Source of the DNA: Saccharothrix sp. ST-888
GTDB taxonomy: Bacteria; Actinomycetota; Actinomycetes; Streptomycetales; Streptomycetaceae
Assembly: GCF_000955975.1 (NCBI RefSeq)
Contig: NZ_JYJF01000011.1
Location: 1 to 64,000 of the forward strand
Reading direction: 5' to 3'
DNA: 64,000 bases
Positions 1-7,552 of the stretch are shown here, piece by piece. Position numbers and translations under genes: made by a program. The stretch's first letter is position 1. Every line of letters starts with the position of its first letter. Below the pieces are notes generated by a model. It saw only the letters and a list, made by a program, of their open reading frames with translations, searched no databases and was not told the DNA's origin.

Positions 1-205
1 GGGCGCTTCGTTCTTTCGTGTTTCCAGCTTATCAGATGCTTTCCGCTCCGTTTTCCGGAGTTTCACTCACCCGATCCGCTTTCCTTCGGCCTTTCGGCGT
101 TCCAGACTCTATCAGATCGCTCTGGCCGTCTTTCACGCTTCCCGGCTCTCGGAAAAGCCTTTGTCGAACCGACCTGACGGCCTGTCCGACGCCCCAAACC
201 TTAGC
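1..205 (-). promoter_or_regulatory. Leader/promoter region of an rRNA operon (16S gene lies left of the window)
   Basis: Read on the minus strand, this stretch has lower GC than its surroundings. It contains two similar blocks, each with ATCTGATA followed by AGAGT or AGCT and then (T)GGAAC or GGAAAC (about 26-40 and 107-118). It ends in a GAAAGAACGAAGCGCCC-like run at 1-17. From memory, this matches the pre-16S leader of Streptomyces and Kitasatospora, where tandem promoters with TANNNT -10 boxes precede the 16S gene. TAGAGT at about 108-113 is a good -10 candidate. No credible protein is encoded here. The rRNA genes themselves would be to the left, outside the window. Confidence 0.7.
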
Positions 206-377
206 CGATCCCCGCTCCGAGAAGCGAACCCGGCCGCAATCCAGAAAAGCACACAACAATCCCAACCGAGACATGCCGGGGCACGACTCAGCTCGAACAG
301 AAGAAGTGGTGTTTCAGAGGATTGGCCGCTCCGGGACCGTCCGCGCCGATGCGTGTCCGGTGCTCCCTGCCGAGCGA

Positions 378-1166
378 CTAGAGAACACTACCCCCATCGG
401 GGACCGGGGGCAAATCCCAGTCGCCGACGATCCGGGTGCAGACCGCACGACCTGCTTTGACGTACTCGCCGTTGGGGTGGTCGTTCGAGCTGATCCAGTG
501 CCGGGCGGCGTCGGGAGCCCGGCCGCCGTCGGTGTGGCGCTGCATCAGCCGGCTGTCCCGCACGTGGTCGTCCGTCTCCACGTACCAGAGCTCGCCCATC
601 AGGGCGCGGGCCTCGGGCCAGGGGGCGTCGGCGCCGACCAGGTAGTTGCCCTCGGTGATGACGAGTCGGGTGTGCGGTCGGATCACGTGCTGCGCGGCGA
701 CCGGTTCGTCGAGTGCCCGGTCGAAGCCGGGGGCGTACACGTCCTGGAAGCGCTCGGCGAGGACTCTGCGCAGCAGGGCGACGTAGCCCCAGGCATCGAA
801 GCTGGGCGGGGAGCCCTTGCGGTCGCGCAGGCCGAGGCGTTCGAGCTGGGCGTTGGAGAGGTGGAAGCCGTCCAGCGGAAGGTGGGCCGCAGTGCCGGAG
901 CCCGCCTGGCGGTTGATCTCCTCGACCAGGAAATGGGCCAGGGTGGATTTTCCGGTTCCGGGCGGGCCGGCCAGGCCGAGGATGCTCCGGCCGACAGTGT
1001 GGGTGCGGCCGTGCAGCATTCCGAGGGTCGATGCGAGGAGTTCCGCGCGGCCGCTGATCAGGGGTTGAGCCGTGTTCGCGGTGGCCGGGCGGCCGACTCG
1101 CCCCGGGCCGGCGGGGCCGGGGGCGTCGGATGGGTTGCTGCGTCTGCTGCGGCCGTCCACGTGCAT
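378..1166 (-). CDS. P-loop nucleoside/pantothenate-type kinase family protein
   Basis: 262 residues. A Walker A motif GPPGTGKST lies at about residues 67-75. It is followed by LPLDGFHLS, the DGFH signature of the uridine kinase / pantothenate kinase / phosphoribulokinase fold, and later by VITEGNYLV, the substrate/lid strand seen in this family (compare E. coli YggC-type kinases). The reaction is presumably phosphorylation of a small nucleoside- or sugar-like substrate in the cytoplasm, but the substrate cannot be read from sequence. The first about 40 residues are Pro/Ala-rich and may be over-called, since the conserved part begins near ISGRAELLA. The gene follows the LD-carboxypeptidase gene with only 9 nt between stop and start, so the two are probably co-transcribed. 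Confidence 0.85.
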   Translation of the reverse strand: MHVDGRSRRSNPSDAPGPAGPGRVGRPATANTAQPLISGRAELLASTLGMLHGRTHTVGRSILGLAGPPGTGKSTLAHFLVEEINRQAGSGTAAHLPLDGFHLSNAQLERLGLRDRKGSPPSFDAWGYVALLRRVLAERFQDVYAPGFDRALDEPVAAQHVIRPHTRLVITEGNYLVGADAPWPEARALMGELWYVETDDHVRDSRLMQRHTDGGRAPDAARHWISSNDHPNGEYVKAGRAVCTRIVGDWDLPPVPDGGSVL

Positions 1167-1175
1167 GGCCGCACC

Positions 1176-2135
1176 CTACTCATCGGTGCCGGTCGTGAGA
1201 ACCGGCGCCGCCAAGGTGAGCGTGCCCGCGTCGGCGTCGAGGTGGGCGGGGACGCCGAGCGGCATGGTGAGGCTGGTGGGGCCGTGGCCGAAGCCGAGCT
1301 CCCAGAGGACGGGTACGCCGAGTGGGCCGAGCCGGTCGAGCATGACCTCGCGCACCTGGTCGATCCGACCGCAGCCTTCCCAGGATCCGAGCGCGATGCC
1401 GGCCACGCCGTCGAGCGCACCCGAGCGGATCAGCTGGGTGATGATGCGGTCGAGCCGGTACGGATGCTCGTTGACGTCCTCCAGCAGCAGGATCGTGCCT
1501 GCGAAGGAGGTCCGGGCGGTCGGGGTGCCCCGGTCCGTGGCCAAGGCGGAGGCGCAGCCGCCGGCCGTGATGCCGTGGGCTTGTCCCGGTACCAGGGGTT
1601 CGGCGGTGGCCGAGGTGAGGACCGTCGTGTCCGCCGGGTGGAAGAGGGTGCGGCGGAGGTGGTCGGCCGTGGGGCGGTCCGTGATGAAGGTGGCGCCCGA
1701 AGCCATCGGCCCGTACAGCGTAGGGATGCCCAGGTGCCGGGCGAAGGCCTCGTGCAGGACGGTGACGTCGCTGAAGCCCACCAGCGTCTTCGGGGGAGCC
1801 GCGCGGAGTACGTCCCAGTCGAGCAGGTCGACCATCCGCTGCACGCCGTACCCGCCCCGGGCGCAGATGACGGCGGCGATCGTGGGGTCGAGCCAGGCGC
1901 GCTGGAAGTCGGTGGCGCGGGCGGCGTCGGTGCCGGCCAGGTGACGGAGGGTCGGGTGGGTGTCGCGGAGGTGCTCGGCCGGTATGACGTCGAGCCCCCA
2001 GCTGCGGAGGAGTTCCGTGCCCGCCGAGAGGCGGTCGGGCTCGACCGGGCTGCTCAGGGCGACCAGTGCGACTCGGTCCCCCGGGACCAGGCGGCGTGGG
2101 CGTCGGTCCGTGTCGGGTGGCTGGAGTCGGTCCAT
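1176..2135 (-). CDS. LD-carboxypeptidase (peptidase S66 family)
   Basis: 319 residues from the ATG at 2135, chosen because GGGAGG lies about 8 nt upstream; an upstream in-frame extension to 2249 lacks such a site and is not conserved in style. Family S66 enzymes cleave the L,D bond of murein tetrapeptides during cell-wall recycling. By alignment from memory to E. coli LdcA (Ser106, Glu200, His270), the nucleophile is the Ser of VGFSDVT, the Glu lies in LEDVNEHPYR, and the His lies in GFGHGP. The strand ARGGYGVQR is also typical. No signal peptide is visible, which fits the cytosolic recycling enzyme. The following kinase gene starts 9 nt downstream. Confidence 0.92.
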   Translation of the reverse strand: MDRLQPPDTDRRPRRLVPGDRVALVALSSPVEPDRLSAGTELLRSWGLDVIPAEHLRDTHPTLRHLAGTDAARATDFQRAWLDPTIAAVICARGGYGVQRMVDLLDWDVLRAAPPKTLVGFSDVTVLHEAFARHLGIPTLYGPMASGATFITDRPTADHLRRTLFHPADTTVLTSATAEPLVPGQAHGITAGGCASALATDRGTPTARTSFAGTILLLEDVNEHPYRLDRIITQLIRSGALDGVAGIALGSWEGCGRIDQVREVMLDRLGPLGVPVLWELGFGHGPTSLTMPLGVPAHLDADAGTLTLAAPVLTTGTDE

Positions 2136-2374
2136 CGGCGGAATCCTCCCTCGGGGGACGGTCTGTGGTGATCGGTCACCAACGGTATGCCCGCTCGGAT
2201 GGACCCCGATCACCCGAGGGGTGCCGGTCGTACCGCTCGCAGAACTCACCGGAAGCGCGGCAGAAGCACAGCAGAAGCGCAGCGGGAACGACGGCGGAGA
2301 CGGGGGCGCAGGCGGACGCCGGGGTGAGCGGTCCGGCGCCCGGCCGGCCCGGACCGCACCCGGGGGTGGGGACT

Positions 2375-3388
2375 TCAGCGCATACCCATGACCTCGCGCA
2401 CCTCCGCCAGCGTGGCGTCGGCCTCGGCGTTGGCGCGCTCGTTGCCGGCTCGCAGGACGGCCCTCAGGTGGGACCGGTCTGCGGCGAGTTCGGCGCGGCG
2501 GGTGCGGATCGGGCGGAAGTACTCGTTGACCGCCTCGGTCGCGCGCCGCTTCAGCGCGGCCGATCCGCCGTCACCGACCTCCTCGGCCACCTCCTGCGGG
2601 CTGCGCCCTTCGCACAGGGCGGCGAGCAGGACCAGGTTGGACACTTCGGGGCGCTGCTCGGGGTCGTAGCCGATCCGCCGTTCGGTGTCGGTCTTGGCGC
2701 CCCGGATCAGTCGCGCGGTCCGGTCCTCGTCCGCGCCGAGGGTGATGGCGTTGCCCCGGCTCTTGCTCATCTTGCCGCCGTCGGTGCCGAGGAGCATCGG
2801 GGCTGCGGAGAGCAGCGCCTCGGGGGTGGGGAAGACGGCGGCCCCGTACCGGTCGTTGAAGCGGCGGGCGATGGTCCGTGCGGTCTCCAGGTGTGGCAGC
2901 TGGTCCTGGCCGACGGGGACGAGGTTCGCCTTGCAGAACAGGATGTCGGCGGCCTGGTGTACCGGGTAGGTCAGCATCAGTCCGCTGACCGAGCTCTGCC
3001 GGGAGTGTGCGATCTCGTCCTTGACCGTGGGATTCCGGTGCAGTTCGGCGACGCTGACCAGGCTGAGGAAGGGAAGCAGCAGCTGGTTGAGAGCGGGTAC
3101 GGCGCTGTGGGTGAAGATCGTGGCGTGCTCGGGGTCGACTCCGGCGGCCAGGTAGTCGAGGACGATTTCCTCGGCCAGTTCGGCGGGGCGGTCGGCGGTG
3201 TCGCGGTCGGTGAGTGCCTGGTAGTCGGGGATGACCAGGAACAGTTCTACTCCGAGCTGCTGCAGTTCGACCCGGTTCTGCAGGGTGCCGAAGTAGTGGC
3301 CGAGGTGGAGCGGTCCGGTGGGTCGGTCCCCGGTGAGGACGCGGTAGCGGCTGGGATCCTGCCGGACCTGGGCGGTGCTGGTCTGCAC
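2375..3388 (-). CDS. trpS: Tryptophanyl-tRNA synthetase
   Basis: 337 residues, the usual bacterial TrpRS length, starting at GTG 3388 with AAGGAG 6-12 nt upstream. A class I synthetase: TGPLHLGHYFG is the HIGH-type motif near the N-terminus and KMSKSRGN is the KMSKS loop. It charges tRNA-Trp in the cytoplasm. The about 185 nt upstream carry a 12-codon leader peptide with tandem Trp codons and overlapping hairpins (3485-3572), so expression is very probably controlled by ribosome-mediated attenuation in response to charged tRNA-Trp. Such control has been reported for the auxiliary, indolmycin-resistant trpRS1 of Streptomyces coelicolor. I cannot tell from this window whether this copy is the auxiliary or the housekeeping enzyme. 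Confidence 0.96.
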   Translation of the reverse strand: MQTSTAQVRQDPSRYRVLTGDRPTGPLHLGHYFGTLQNRVELQQLGVELFLVIPDYQALTDRDTADRPAELAEEIVLDYLAAGVDPEHATIFTHSAVPALNQLLLPFLSLVSVAELHRNPTVKDEIAHSRQSSVSGLMLTYPVHQAADILFCKANLVPVGQDQLPHLETARTIARRFNDRYGAAVFPTPEALLSAAPMLLGTDGGKMSKSRGNAITLGADEDRTARLIRGAKTDTERRIGYDPEQRPEVSNLVLLAALCEGRSPQEVAEEVGDGGSAALKRRATEAVNEYFRPIRTRRAELAADRSHLRAVLRAGNERANAEADATLAEVREVMGMR

Positions 3389-3484
3389 GGGGTTCTCCTT
3401 CGGGCGGGCTGACGGGGTGTCGGCACCGGTGCGCCGACGGTGGTGGCGCGTCCGTCGGTGTGGCCCGCGGGAAGGGAACGCAAC

Positions 3485-3547
3485 AGGGCCGCCCGTCCGG
3501 ACGGCCCTGGTCATGCCTGGGGTGGTGGCCGTCCTAGGACGGCCACC
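3485..3547 (-). promoter_or_regulatory. Transcription attenuator of trpS
   Basis: There are four arms in mRNA order. Arm 1, GGTGGCCGTCC (3547-3537), overlaps the Trp codons of the leader peptide. Arm 2, GGACGGCCACC (3534-3524), is a perfect 11-bp complement of arm 1. Arm 3, AGGGCCGTCC (3508-3499), and arm 4, GGGCGGCCCT (3494-3485), form a 10-bp hairpin with one G-U pair and a 4-nt loop. Arm 2 (GGACGGCC) can instead pair perfectly with arm 3 (GGCCGTCC) over 8 bp. This is the classic 1:2 / 2:3 / 3:4 layout: a ribosome stalled on Trp codons would free arm 2 to pair with arm 3 and prevent the terminator. The tail after arm 4 is only moderately U-rich, as is common in high-GC hosts. Confidence 0.85.
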
Positions 3548-3572
3548 AGCTCAGGCACGGAAGCTGCTTCAT
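3534..3572 (-). CDS. Trp-Trp leader peptide of trpS
   Basis: A 12-codon reading frame, ATG 3572 to TAG 3534, encoding MKQLPCLSWWPS with two consecutive Trp codons (TGG TGG) just before the stop. The Trp codons lie inside arm 1 of the attenuator. There is no Shine-Dalgarno sequence, but TACCCT (3585-3580) stands exactly 7 nt before the ATG, so transcription may begin at the ATG and the leader may be leaderless. Its role would be to sense charged tRNA-Trp: ribosome pausing here sets the fold of the downstream RNA and so trpS read-through. The peptide itself probably has no function. Confidence 0.85.
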   Translation of the reverse strand: MKQLPCLSWWPS

Positions 3573-3599
3573 GGCCCCGAGGGTAGCGCCTCGCGGTGG

Positions 3600-3729
3600 G
3601 CGGCCACTCCGGTTTTCTCCGGAAGGAGTCGACCTGCGTCTGGGCGAGGACCAACGTCAGCAGCAGTCCGCCGAGCAGCGGTGTAATGCCCTTGAGCACC
3701 AGGTCACGCAGGCTGCCGCGGAGTTCGCG
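3600..3729 (-). pseudogene. Possible C-terminal remnant of an APC-type amino acid permease
   Basis: On the minus strand a frame reads RELRGSLRDLVLKGITPL, followed by a hydrophobic stretch of Gly and Leu and then LAQTQVDSF. This resembles the last transmembrane helix of APC-superfamily permeases. The similarity stops near 3730, and no start or upstream permease sequence is visible. It is therefore at best a fossil fragment, now overlapping the promoter of the trpS leader. Identification is from pattern memory only. Confidence 0.3.
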
Positions 3730-3758
3730 GCAGGAGCGCCCGCCCTCGTGACAGTGGG

Positions 3759-3777
3759 CAAAGGTTTGCCTAACCTG
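3759..3777. promoter_or_regulatory. Iron box (DmdR1/IdeR-type operator)
   Basis: The 19-mer CAAAGGTTTGCCTAACCTG is an imperfect palindrome that matches the actinobacterial iron box (AGGTTAGGCTAACCT core) closely. It lies 36 nt upstream of the siderophore-binding lipoprotein gene. The expected effect is repression by Fe(II)-loaded DmdR1/IdeR. Confidence 0.75.
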
Positions 3778-3812
3778 AGACCGGACTCCGCATTCGACAT
3801 GAGGAGCAGCGC

Positions 3813-4932
3813 ATGGCCCCCACCTCCGCCGACCGCCGAAACGCCCTTCGCACCTCCCGCCGCGGTTTCCTCACCGCCGGCCTGGCCTCGGGTGCCGTGG
3901 TCGGCCTCGGCGGGCTGCTCACCGCCTGCGGTGGGTCGGGCGGGTCGGGCGACAGCGGGGCCGGGGCCGCGTCGGCCACGGCGAAGACCGACCAGAAGGC
4001 GGTCAAGCAGGGTGGCGACGACTACGCCGGCGTGATCGAGAAGATGAAGGGCTTCGGCACGGACGCGGCGGCCGGTGTCTTCGCCCGCACCGTCAGGCAC
4101 GCGATGGGCAGCACGGTCATCCCGAAGAGGCCGGTCCGGGTCGTCGTGCTGGACACCGGCGAGCTCGACAACGTGGTCTCGCTCGGCGGCCAGCCGGTCG
4201 GCGTCGCGTACACCGACGGTTCGAAGACCATGCCCTCGTACCTCAAGGACAAGGCGGGCAGCCCGGCCGGGGTCGGCACCATCACCGGGCTCAACCTGGA
4301 GGCGATCGCAGACCTGAAGCCGGATCTGATCCTCGGCAGCCAGCTACGGGCGCAGGACCAGTACGCGGCGCTCTCGAAGATCGCGCCCACCGTCTTCTCG
4401 ATCCGTCCGGGCTACCCCTGGAAGCAGAACTTCGTCCTCAACGCCGCGCCGTTCGGCCTGGAGGAGGCGGCGAAGGCGCGGCTGACGGCCTACCAGGCTG
4501 CCGACACCGGGATCGGCGGGAGGCTGAGCGCCAAGGCCGGCGGCCGGCTGTCGGCTGCCGACCATCACCCCGCTCCGCTTCATGCCCGGCCGGACCAGGC
4601 TCTACGCCGAACTCTCCTTCATCGGCACCATGCTGGCCGACATCCCGCTGCCCCAGCCGAAGATCGAGCAGGTCAAGGAGCTCGCGGTCGAGGTCAGCCC
4701 CGAGCAGATCGACAAGGCGGACGCCGACTGGATCTTCTACGGCGTGTACGGCTCGCCGAGCTCGACCACCCAGGACACGGTGCTCGGCGGGGCGCTCTGG
4801 AAGACCCTCGGTGCGGTGAAGTCCGGGCAGGCGCGGCCGGTGGCGGACGAGACCTGGTTCCTCGGGCTCGGGGCCGCGGCGGCGAACGCGGTGCTGGCCG
4901 ACCTGACGGGATTCCTGGCGCCGGGAGCCTGA
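3813..4932 (+). pseudogene. Fe(III)-siderophore ABC transporter substrate-binding lipoprotein, frameshifted
   Basis: The ATG at 3813 is preceded by GAGGAG. The N-terminus has a twin-arginine segment (SRRGFLTAGL) and a lipobox ending in LLTAC, so the product would be Tat-exported and lipid-anchored. The body (VRVVVLDTGELDNVVSLG ... ADLKPDLILGS) is a FecB/FhuD-type periplasmic-binding fold for ferric siderophores. The frame is lost near 4545-4556, where CGGCTG occurs twice separated by T; removing 7 nt there restores RLPTITPLRFMPGRTRLYAE and a 370-residue protein ending at 4932. The C-terminal half is intact in the other frame. This could be a real 7-nt duplication or an assembly error. No permease or ATPase genes are adjacent. 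An iron box precedes it. Confidence 0.85.
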
Positions 4933-5078
4933 CTGGAGGGCCGCGGCGGAGTCGGCGGCAGCCCTGACCCACCGGCCGCCGGCTCGGGTCACGGTCCGTC
5001 AGTCTTCGGTTTCCCCTTGGCTGCTCACGCGCTCGTACGGGAGGATCATCCGACCAGCTTTTCGGAGGGCCCGTACTG

Positions 5079-5990
5079 ATGACCTCGCTCGACCAGTCAC
5101 CATCCGACGACTCCCCGGGCCGGCCCTCGGCGGCCGACCGTGACGCAGCGGACGCCGAAGCCACCACCGCGGCCTGGCTCCTTGCCGGACTGGCGAGCAG
5201 ACTCCGCACGGCGTACGAGCAGGGTGCCGACGTCGGCATGCTGGCGGCGGCCTGCCGTCAACCGGAGTCCGAGGTACTGCGGTTGTTGGAACTCGCCGGG
5301 ACGGCCGGGCAGCCCCGCAGTCTCCCGCTCACCGGCCCGGCAACCGTCCCGGCGGGCCCGGTCGCGCCGTTCCCCGAGAGGCCGGACTTCCGGCGGATCC
5401 GTCGTCCGGCACCCTCCCGGCGGTTGAGCCGGCTGCACCCGCGCGGCGAGCCGACGCCGCAGTCCGGGCCGGCGTCCGCACCCGTGCCACTCTCCCGGAG
5501 CGACGACCCGGCACCGGCTGCGGAGAGCGCCCCGCCGTCGACAGAGCCGCCGATCGCGACACAGCCACAGCCCAGCCGGGCACCGGAAGCAACACCGGCA
5601 CCGCAAGCACCACCAGAACCGCGAGAGCCGCAGGCACCGGAAACGCCGGACGCGCCGGACGCGCCGCAGACCCCGATGGGCATCCTGATCGGGGCCTCCC
5701 CGACGTACGCCGAGCCGCCGAGCGCGCAGAGTTCTTCGGCGCCACGCCGGGTGCCGGTCGAACTGGTTCGGCTGAGTCGGGGCACCAGCCTGGCCGTGCT
5801 GCCGTCCTGGCGCACCGCCATCGCGGTGTCGGTCCCGACCGACCTGCTGCTCGCGGCGACCGGGCTGGCCTTCCAGGAGCTGCCCGAGGTCCGGCTCACC
5901 GTGCTGATCAACCCGGACGCGCTGCACGACCGTGAGCTGGACCTGCGCGGCTGGCAGGCGGAGCGCGGAGCAGCGGACACCGGCGGCTGA
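5079..5990 (+). CDS. Hypothetical protein with proline-rich linker
   Basis: 303 residues; ATG 5079 has GGAGGG about 10 nt upstream. It has three parts. Residues 1-75 are helical, with a WLLAGLASRLRTAYEQG segment and ESEVLRLLELAG that could be a small helix-turn-helix-like domain. Residues about 90-210 are rich in Pro, Glu and Ala and probably disordered. Residues about 215-303 form a compact domain (VPVELVRLSRGTSLAVLPSW ... LPEVRLTVLINPDAL). No signal peptide or membrane helix is visible. I do not recognise the family. It converges with the NUDIX gene, whose stop is 5 nt away. Confidence 0.8.
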   Translation: MTSLDQSPSDDSPGRPSAADRDAADAEATTAAWLLAGLASRLRTAYEQGADVGMLAAACRQPESEVLRLLELAGTAGQPRSLPLTGPATVPAGPVAPFPERPDFRRIRRPAPSRRLSRLHPRGEPTPQSGPASAPVPLSRSDDPAPAAESAPPSTEPPIATQPQPSRAPEATPAPQAPPEPREPQAPETPDAPDAPQTPMGILIGASPTYAEPPSAQSSSAPRRVPVELVRLSRGTSLAVLPSWRTAIAVSVPTDLLLAATGLAFQELPEVRLTVLINPDALHDRELDLRGWQAERGAADTGG

Positions 5991-5995
5991 GGCGC

Positions 5996-6496
5996 CTACG
6001 GTCCGCTGTTCGGCACGTAGCCCAGGTGGACCGCGGCGTCGGCCGTCAGGTGCTCCGGATTCCCCCGCACCGCGGCGAGCAGCTCGGGCAGTTGCGGTGG
6101 CCAGAGCGCCTCGGCGTGCTCGTCCGCCAGATCGGCCGGGGTCCACCAGCGCCAGCCGAGGATCCGGTCCGCCGCATGCACCGCGCTGACGTCGCCGAGC
6201 GGGCCGCGCCGGGGCCCACGGGTGAGGAAGATGTGCTCGTGCTGGCGGACCGGGGTGCCGTGCCAGGTGAAGTCGTGCTCCCAGGTGCAGAGCAGCGGGC
6301 CGGGCGCGAGGTCCGTCCAGCCGGTCTCCTCCCACAGCTCGCGCCGCGCGCCCTCGGCCGGGGACTCCCCCGCCTCGATCCCGCCGCCGGGCATGGTCCA
6401 GTGCACGCCCACCTCGATGTTGTCCGACCTCAGGAGGAAGACCGCGCCATCGGGCGCGACTACCACGGTTCGGGCCGCTTGCCTCGGAGTACGCAT
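5996..6496 (-). CDS. NUDIX hydrolase
   Basis: 166 residues. The Nudix box (G-x5-E-x7-R-E-x2-E-E-x-G) is complete: GGIEAGESPAEGARRELWEE followed by TGW, at about residues 39-61. The fold hydrolyses nucleoside diphosphates linked to another moiety and needs Mg2+ bound by the REXXEE glutamates. The upstream strand VVVAPDGAVFLLR and the WTMPGGG entry to the box are typical. The substrate is unknown. The C-terminal half, with WRWWTPADL, is also a usual Nudix feature. The gene is convergent with the preceding hypothetical gene. Confidence 0.93.
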   Translation of the reverse strand: MRTPRQAARTVVVAPDGAVFLLRSDNIEVGVHWTMPGGGIEAGESPAEGARRELWEETGWTDLAPGPLLCTWEHDFTWHGTPVRQHEHIFLTRGPRRGPLGDVSAVHAADRILGWRWWTPADLADEHAEALWPPQLPELLAAVRGNPEHLTADAAVHLGYVPNSGP

Positions 6497-6612
6497 CGGA
6501 TCACCCTCGCAGCGGCCGGAGCTGCTGTCGAGCGGGAGTTCGGCGCCCCGGCGCCGACGACGCGCGGGAACTCCCCTGCCCCGCGCGGCGTCCCGGTTCT
6601 ACGCTGGGGCCC

Positions 6613-7491
6613 ATGCTCGGACCTGTGATCCTGCTGCCCTCCGATCCGCTGACGCCCCGCCGGCCCGATCCGCATTTCGTCTGGGAAGCCCAACTCGTGC
6701 GGGAGCTGGGCGGGGAGTACGTGCTCGTCGACCACGACGCGCTGCTCGCCGGGGAGGCCGGTGCGGCGGTCCGCCGGGTGCCCGAAGCGTACGGGCCGCT
6801 CTGGTACCGGGGCTGGATGGTGCCCGTACCGGCCTACGCCGCCCTGGCCGCCGCCCTCGCGGCACGCGGCTGCTCCCTGCTGACCTCGCCCGCCGCCTAC
6901 GCCGATGCCCACGAACTGCCCGGCTGGTACCCGGTCTTCGAGGGCGCGACGCCACCGAGCGCCTGGATCCCGGGTGGTGCGCCGGACCGCGAGGCACTCG
7001 CGGACGCCGCGCACCGGATCGGCGGGCGCGGCCCGGCCGTCGTCAAGGACTACGTCAAGTCCCGCAAGGACGAGTGGGCCGAGGCGTGTTACGTGCCCGA
7101 GCTGGCCGATCTGCCGGGGCTGACCCGGGTGGTGTCCCGTTTCGTGGAGCTCCAGGGCGAGTTCCTGGCCGGTGGCGTGGTGCTGCGCCGGTACGAGGAC
7201 TTCGCGCAGGACGCGCAGGGACGCACCGTCGAGGCCCGGGTCTGGTGGGTGGACGGCGAACCGGTCCTGGTCGGCCCGCACCCCGACAGCCCGCAGTCCG
7301 AGGTCGACCCCGACCTGTCCGACGTCCAGCCGCTGGTACGCGCACTGGGCTGCCGTTTCATCACCACCGACCTGGCCCGCCGGGTGGACGGAACCGGCTG
7401 GCGGGTGGTCGAGGTCGGCGACGGCCAGGTCAGCGGCCTGCCGCACGGTATCGACGCATCCCCGCTGCTGACCTCGCTGCTCGCCGCGTGA
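6613..7491 (+). CDS. ATP-grasp domain protein (DUF4343-like)
   Basis: 292 residues. ATP-grasp features are visible: PAVVKDYVKSRKDEW supplies the nucleotide-binding lysines, FVELQGEFLAGGVVLRRYED the central strand and acidic residues, and WRVVEVGDGQVSGLP the terminal metal-ligand strand at about residues 265-280. The family is usually annotated as ATP-grasp of unknown substrate, and a ligase-type reaction is likely. There is no Shine-Dalgarno sequence; TACGCT (6600-6605) lies 7 nt before the ATG, suggesting a leaderless mRNA. The gene converges with the ABC exporter gene across a hairpin terminator. Confidence 0.85.
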   Translation: MLGPVILLPSDPLTPRRPDPHFVWEAQLVRELGGEYVLVDHDALLAGEAGAAVRRVPEAYGPLWYRGWMVPVPAYAALAAALAARGCSLLTSPAAYADAHELPGWYPVFEGATPPSAWIPGGAPDREALADAAHRIGGRGPAVVKDYVKSRKDEWAEACYVPELADLPGLTRVVSRFVELQGEFLAGGVVLRRYEDFAQDAQGRTVEARVWWVDGEPVLVGPHPDSPQSEVDPDLSDVQPLVRALGCRFITTDLARRVDGTGWRVVEVGDGQVSGLPHGIDASPLLTSLLAA

Positions 7492-7521
7492 ACCTCCGAG
7501 CAGCGAGGCCGGCAGCCGACC

Positions 7522-7543
7522 CGGCCCCGCCCCCCTGGGGCCG
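7522..7543. terminator. Bidirectional terminator hairpin
   Basis: Arms CGGCCCC and GGGGCCG with an 8-nt loop lie between two convergent genes. There is no clear U tract, as is usual in high-GC hosts. Confidence 0.55.
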
Positions 7544-7552
7544 AGTACGGGC

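Noticed and set aside
18..2171. A very long plus-strand open frame of 717 codons
   Set aside because: It lies opposite the kinase and carboxypeptidase genes and shows only GC-driven codon composition; no domain signature is visible. The same is true of other long antisense frames (for example 12556-14808, 32087-34303, 35699-37750).
3511..3699. 62-codon frame that covers the trpS leader
   Set aside because: It runs through the leader peptide and attenuator in another frame; its hydrophobic part is better explained as a permease fossil.
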